The notes under the pieces were generated by a model. The model did not search any database. It saw nothing but the letters and a program-made list of their open reading frames with translations, and was not told the origin of the DNA. From Sphingomonadales bacterium (GTDB lineage: Bacteria; Pseudomonadota; Alphaproteobacteria; Sphingomonadales; Sphingomonadaceae): a stretch of DNA of 5,420 nucleotides. The stretch is from positions 1 to 5,420 of the forward strand of contig JAFKLV010000157.1 of the NCBI GenBank assembly GCA_017304125.1, read 5' to 3'. Below, piece by piece: positions 4,722 through 5,420 of this stretch. Numbering within the stretch: position 1 is the first letter of the stretch; every line of letters starts with the position of its first letter. A program made the translations under genes and the position numbers.

Positions 4722-5420
4722 TCAAAGCGCGAAACGGCCCAGCGTTGCGCCGTCCGCGGCAAAGGCGGTGAGCCGCCAGCCCTGCTTCTTCCGCTCCAGC
4801 AACGCATAGCCGAAGCGGTTCTCGATCGTCGTCAGCGCGCGGAGTTTATCGGCCCCCGCCTTGCCGCGCACATCGGCGAGGCTCGCGGGCGCGCGCGGCG
4901 GATCCTCTGCCGTGCCGGAAAAGCCCGTGACGACCTGCACCGGCTGGCCGGCGGCATGCGCATATTGGAAGAAGTGCACATGGCCGGCGAACATCGCGCG
5001 CACCCCGGCGAGATCGAGCGGCGCGAAGGCCGCAACCGGCTTGGTGCCGACCTCGACCGATCCGTCCTTGCCCCAGATCACCGCGTTGAACGGATAATGC
5101 GCGGTGACGAAATTGTCCCGGCTGCCCCGCGTCAGCGCGCTGATCCGCGCGAAATCGGCGCGATAGCGCGCGCGCAGCGCCGCATCCTCCTTCGGCTTGC
5201 CATTGGCCAGCCCGACCAGATCGGCAACGATCAACCGCGCCGACCCGCCAAGATCGACCGCATAAGGCGGCGTATGATCACCCTCGGCATCGCTGGCCGG
5301 ATCGACGCAATCGCGACCGGCCTGCAGCGGATGCGGATCGAGCAGCCGCCACCACCCCTGCCCGGCACGCGCGCATTCCTCATGATTGCCTCGCACCACG
5401 ATCCACGGCGCGGCGGCGAG
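4722..5420 (-). CDS. Calcineurin-like metallophosphoesterase, C-terminal part only
   Basis: The frame is open from the right edge of the window to a TGA at 4722-4724, giving the last 232 residues of a larger protein. The GTG at 5397-5399 is an internal Val codon, because it lies inside the strand leading into the catalytic motif (PWIVVRGNHE). Metallophosphoesterase landmarks, counted from the first residue seen, are GNHE at 11-14, a further metal-ligand His in TAHYPFNAV (His108), and GHVH at 146-149. The earlier DxH and GDxxD motifs would lie outside the window. Such enzymes use two metal ions to cleave phosphate mono- or diesters. The substrate and cell location cannot be decided, since the N-terminus and any signal peptide are missing. 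It is on the same strand as the peroxidase but about 105 bases upstream, and nothing in the sequence links it to the nanocompartment. Confidence 0.88.
   Translation of the reverse strand, partial: LAAAPWIVVRGNHEECARAGQGWWRLLDPHPLQAGRDCVDPASDAEGDHTPPYAVDLGGSARLIVADLVGLANGKPKEDAALRARYRADFARISALTRGSRDNFVTAHYPFNAVIWGKDGSVEVGTKPVAAFAPLDLAGVRAMFAGHVHFFQYAHAAGQPVQVVTGFSGTAEDPPRAPASLADVRGKAGADKLRALTTIENRFGYALLERKKQGWRLTAFAADGATLGRFAL

Overview
The window is a GC-rich stretch of bacterial chromosome with five protein genes packed tightly on both strands. The codon use, the RcnB-type small exported protein and the overall style suggest an alphaproteobacterium, most likely a sphingomonad. That assignment is inference from composition and gene style, because no rRNA or other marker is present. 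Two genes run off the window edges: the amidohydrolase at the left and the metallophosphoesterase at the right. There are no tRNAs, insertion sequences, CRISPR arrays or phage genes, and no gap without a gene exceeds about 130 bases.

Left part (2-2004, + strand): an amidohydrolase-family protein (COG3618/PF04909 type), lacking its N-terminus here, overlaps by four bases (ATGA) with a complete zinc-dependent medium-chain dehydrogenase. They look like the end of a catabolic operon. A dehydrogenase plus a lactonase-like hydrolase would suit oxidation of a sugar or alcohol followed by ring opening, but the substrate cannot be read from sequence. A 9-bp GC hairpin sits between this operon and the convergent gene to its right.

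Middle part (2047-4616, - strand): this is the most interesting region. A DyP-type haem peroxidase (GTG start at 4616) is followed one base later by a family 1 encapsulin shell protein (start at 3586). The peroxidase keeps the DypB-type catalytic residues at exact spacing. It ends in an Ala/Pro-rich linker and the motif GSLAIGSLK, the classic encapsulin cargo-loading peptide. The two genes therefore encode a complete shell-plus-cargo nanocompartment that packages a peroxidase. Beyond it, on the same strand, lies a small secreted RcnB-like protein with three perfect 16-residue Pro/Gly/Asn/Arg repeats. It probably has its own promoter.

Right edge (4722-5420, - strand): the C-terminal 232 residues of a calcineurin-like metallophosphoesterase, separated from the peroxidase by about 105 bases that probably hold the encapsulin operon promoter. 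A short perfect inverted repeat lies inside the candidate promoter spacer.

The encapsulin-DyP system is a known type, so the window holds a recognised rather than a wholly new system. Details worth a second look are the acidic tail after the loading peptide, the candidate operator, the repeat-bearing RcnB-like neighbour, and the Asn in place of the usual Asp in the amidohydrolase.
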